Assembly: GCA_014885115.2 (NCBI GenBank)
Contig: WKLE02006693.1
Span: 1-17,709, forward strand
DNA: 17,709 bases
Source: Asterionellopsis glacialis
Taxonomy: Eukaryota; Bacillariophyta; Plagiogrammaphyceae; Rhaphoneidales; Asterionellopsidaceae
Direction of reading: 5' to 3'
The notes beneath the pieces are model-generated. The model saw only the letters and a list, made by a program, of their open reading frames with translations, was not told the origin of the DNA and searched no databases. A program made the position numbers and the translations under genes. Of the stretch, positions 16,441 to 17,709 are shown piece after piece. Within the stretch, counting starts at the first letter, position 1. Every line of letters starts with the position of its first letter.

Positions 16441-17195
16441 TGAAGATCCTAACTGACATGACAACTATTGTGGAAGACAGGGAAAAATTTCTTTTGGAAA
16501 ATACTAATGATAGTAAATCAAAACCTGCAGGGAGAACACCTGAACATGTGAAGAAAAAGTATAAGATTGCAACTGAAGCAAAGGAAATACTAGTAAGTGA
16601 TATGGATTTGAAAAAAATGCAAAATGCTAAGAAATGTTTGGAACATATTATCAACAACAAATCATCTCCTACCAAGAAACGTTCTAATAAACCTAAAATG
16701 GAAAAGGAAGTTGAAGAAATTACTGAACAAGCCGTTCATTTTGAAGAAGCAATGGCTAGAGTAAAAGTAAGAACCATGACTTATACAGACTTTAAAAAGC
16801 CAAAACCTTAATTTCTCAATGTAAAAGCAGAATGTAAAGATAGAGAAGATGCTGATAAACAAGAGGAGGACAAGAGGACTTTTGGAGAATATTTAGATGA
16901 TGATGATCTTTTGGAAAGTGTAGGGGATTTGTGTTTTGCATACAAGTTGTCAGATTGGAAGAAGTTAAGTAAGGAGAAGAAGTGGGAAGTTGAGAAACCA
17001 TACAAAAATTATGCTGAATAGAAAACAAAATATTATACAAAATCAAAGATGCTGAGAGACAAAATAAATGATCCAAAGAAATCATCTGTAACCAAAAAGG
17101 AGGCAAGATTGGATCTTAAGATACTTGAATTGAAAAAGAGTGAATTGTACAAAATACTCAATATAGAAGCAAGATTCTGGAAAGTAAACAAATCA
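16341..17195 (+). pseudogene. Lys/Glu-rich coding relic with HMG-box-like segment
   Basis: One frame is maintained over about 285 codons, broken only by TAA (16809-16811) and TAG (17019-17021), and ends at TAA 17196. Residue content: EETLKILTDMTTIVEDREKF, a Lys-rich coiled-coil-like middle (KKMQNAKKCLEHIINNK; MEKEVEEITEQAVHFEEAMA), then acidic FGEYLDDDDLLESVGDLC. After that comes DWKKLSKEKKWEVEKPYKNY, followed by KTKYYTKSKM, which resembles helices 2-3 of an HMG box (W..LS.eEK..ye..A..dk.rY). The first HMG helix is not convincing, so this is tentative. The long conserved frame with only two point stops suggests relatively recent decay. It follows the Ulp1 relic and probably belongs to the same element. 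Confidence 0.45.
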
Positions 17196-17709
17196 TAAGC
17201 ATGTGGTATGTTCAAGAAAAACTATATATGACAAAAAGAGATCAGCAAAAGATAGAAAAATTATTAAAGTGGTGCCAGCTTATTTTATGGGAATTGCAGG
17301 TTATACAAAGGAAGCCTTGAATACAGAGTGGGTGGAGAAGAACATTGATGAGAAGATGCAAAACTATCTTATATCAAATACAGGAAAAAAATGCAAACTA
17401 CATGCAGGAGATATGAGGGACAGTGGATCTGATGGACTTGAAAAGCTTTTGGTGCCACATGATCCACCTTGTGTACATCAGCAGAAAGAAGAATGCACCT
17501 GTGTATTTAGCAGTTTTGCAAGTTGTTTACATTACCTTGGACATGTTGAGATGGGTAACAAACTTCAAGCTTTGGCATGGAATCAATCATGTAGGATGAG
17601 CAACTTAGAAAGGCTACATTCTGTAAAACTTGTTGCATCCACATCAGAAAGGCTTTTAAAGGCAACGGAAGCAAAAGTCTGTCCTGCCTTCACATATTCA
17701 CTCCCTCAA
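17188..17709 (+). CDS. Partial open frame running off the right edge, Cys-rich motif
   Basis: The frame is open for 174 codons from just after a TAA (17185-17187) to the end of the window, with no stop. The first ATG is at 17287 (MGIAGYTKEALNTEW). It is one frame away from the preceding Lys-rich relic and may be its continuation after a frameshift near 17200. Protein-like content: KDRKIIKVVPAYF; GKKCKLHAGDMRDSGSDG; then PPCVHQQKEECTCVFSSFAS followed by CLHYLGHVEMGNKLQALAWN. The pattern Cys-x-Phe-x-Ser-Phe-Ala-(x)2-Leu-x-Tyr-x-Gly is reminiscent of the helix carrying the active Cys in papain-fold peptidases, but I cannot assign a family. The C-terminus lies outside the window. Confidence 0.45.

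Noticed and set aside
13755..17195. Stop-codon reassignment as an explanation for in-frame stops
   Set aside because: TAA and TAG both occur in the relic frames, frameshifts are also present, and the DP and MTHFR-like genes in the same window use the standard code.

Overview
This is eukaryotic nuclear DNA, most likely from a diatom or a related alga. The grounds are long genes without visible introns, proteins full of Gln/Asn/His/Ser/Thr runs, an E2F-partner DP transcription factor, GT-AG intron traces and AATAAA-type 3' ends. The genus is not determinable from what I can see, and 'diatom' is inference. No rRNA, convincing tRNA, CRISPR array or prokaryotic operon is present. Left half (1-8.8 kb), ordinary gene-bearing DNA: (1) 394-1683 (+) encodes a probably mitochondrial protein with a divergent methylenetetrahydrofolate reductase (MTHFR) barrel. 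(2) 2894-5362 (-) encodes a long, mostly disordered 822-residue protein of unknown function. Part of its C-terminal coding region is duplicated as a broken copy just past its 3' end (2207-2551). (3) 6374-8044 (+) encodes a clear DP subunit of E2F/DP. Genes 2 and 3 are divergent across about 1 kb that holds one E2F-like site and two CCCCAACGG (MYB/MSA-like) motifs. The DP 3' flank carries a 130-bp tandem duplication and a 16-bp minisatellite. Right half (8.8-17.7 kb), visibly AT-richer: this looks like decayed, mobile-element-type coding DNA in which protein-like reading frames are repeatedly cut by frameshifts and stops. Relics on the minus strand occupy about 9.1-13.3 kb. Relics on the plus strand run from about 13.7 kb to the window edge, so the two sets diverge from about 13.3-13.7 kb. 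The plus-strand relic has two PHD-like Cys/His clusters followed by a Ulp1-type (C48) cysteine protease whose His/Asp/Gln/Cys order and Gln-to-Cys spacing are intact despite flanking frameshifts. It continues with an acidic 190-bp tandem repeat, a Lys-rich HMG-box-like stretch and finally an open frame running off the right edge. The minus-strand relic is coiled-coil-rich, keeps a plausible 82-nt intron, and belongs to no family I can name. Element ends, terminal repeats and a recognisable transposase were not found. The items most worth checking are the zinc-finger/Ulp1 element, the duplicated gene tail, the cell-cycle-type promoter shared by the DP gene, and the MTHFR-like protein with altered active-site segments.
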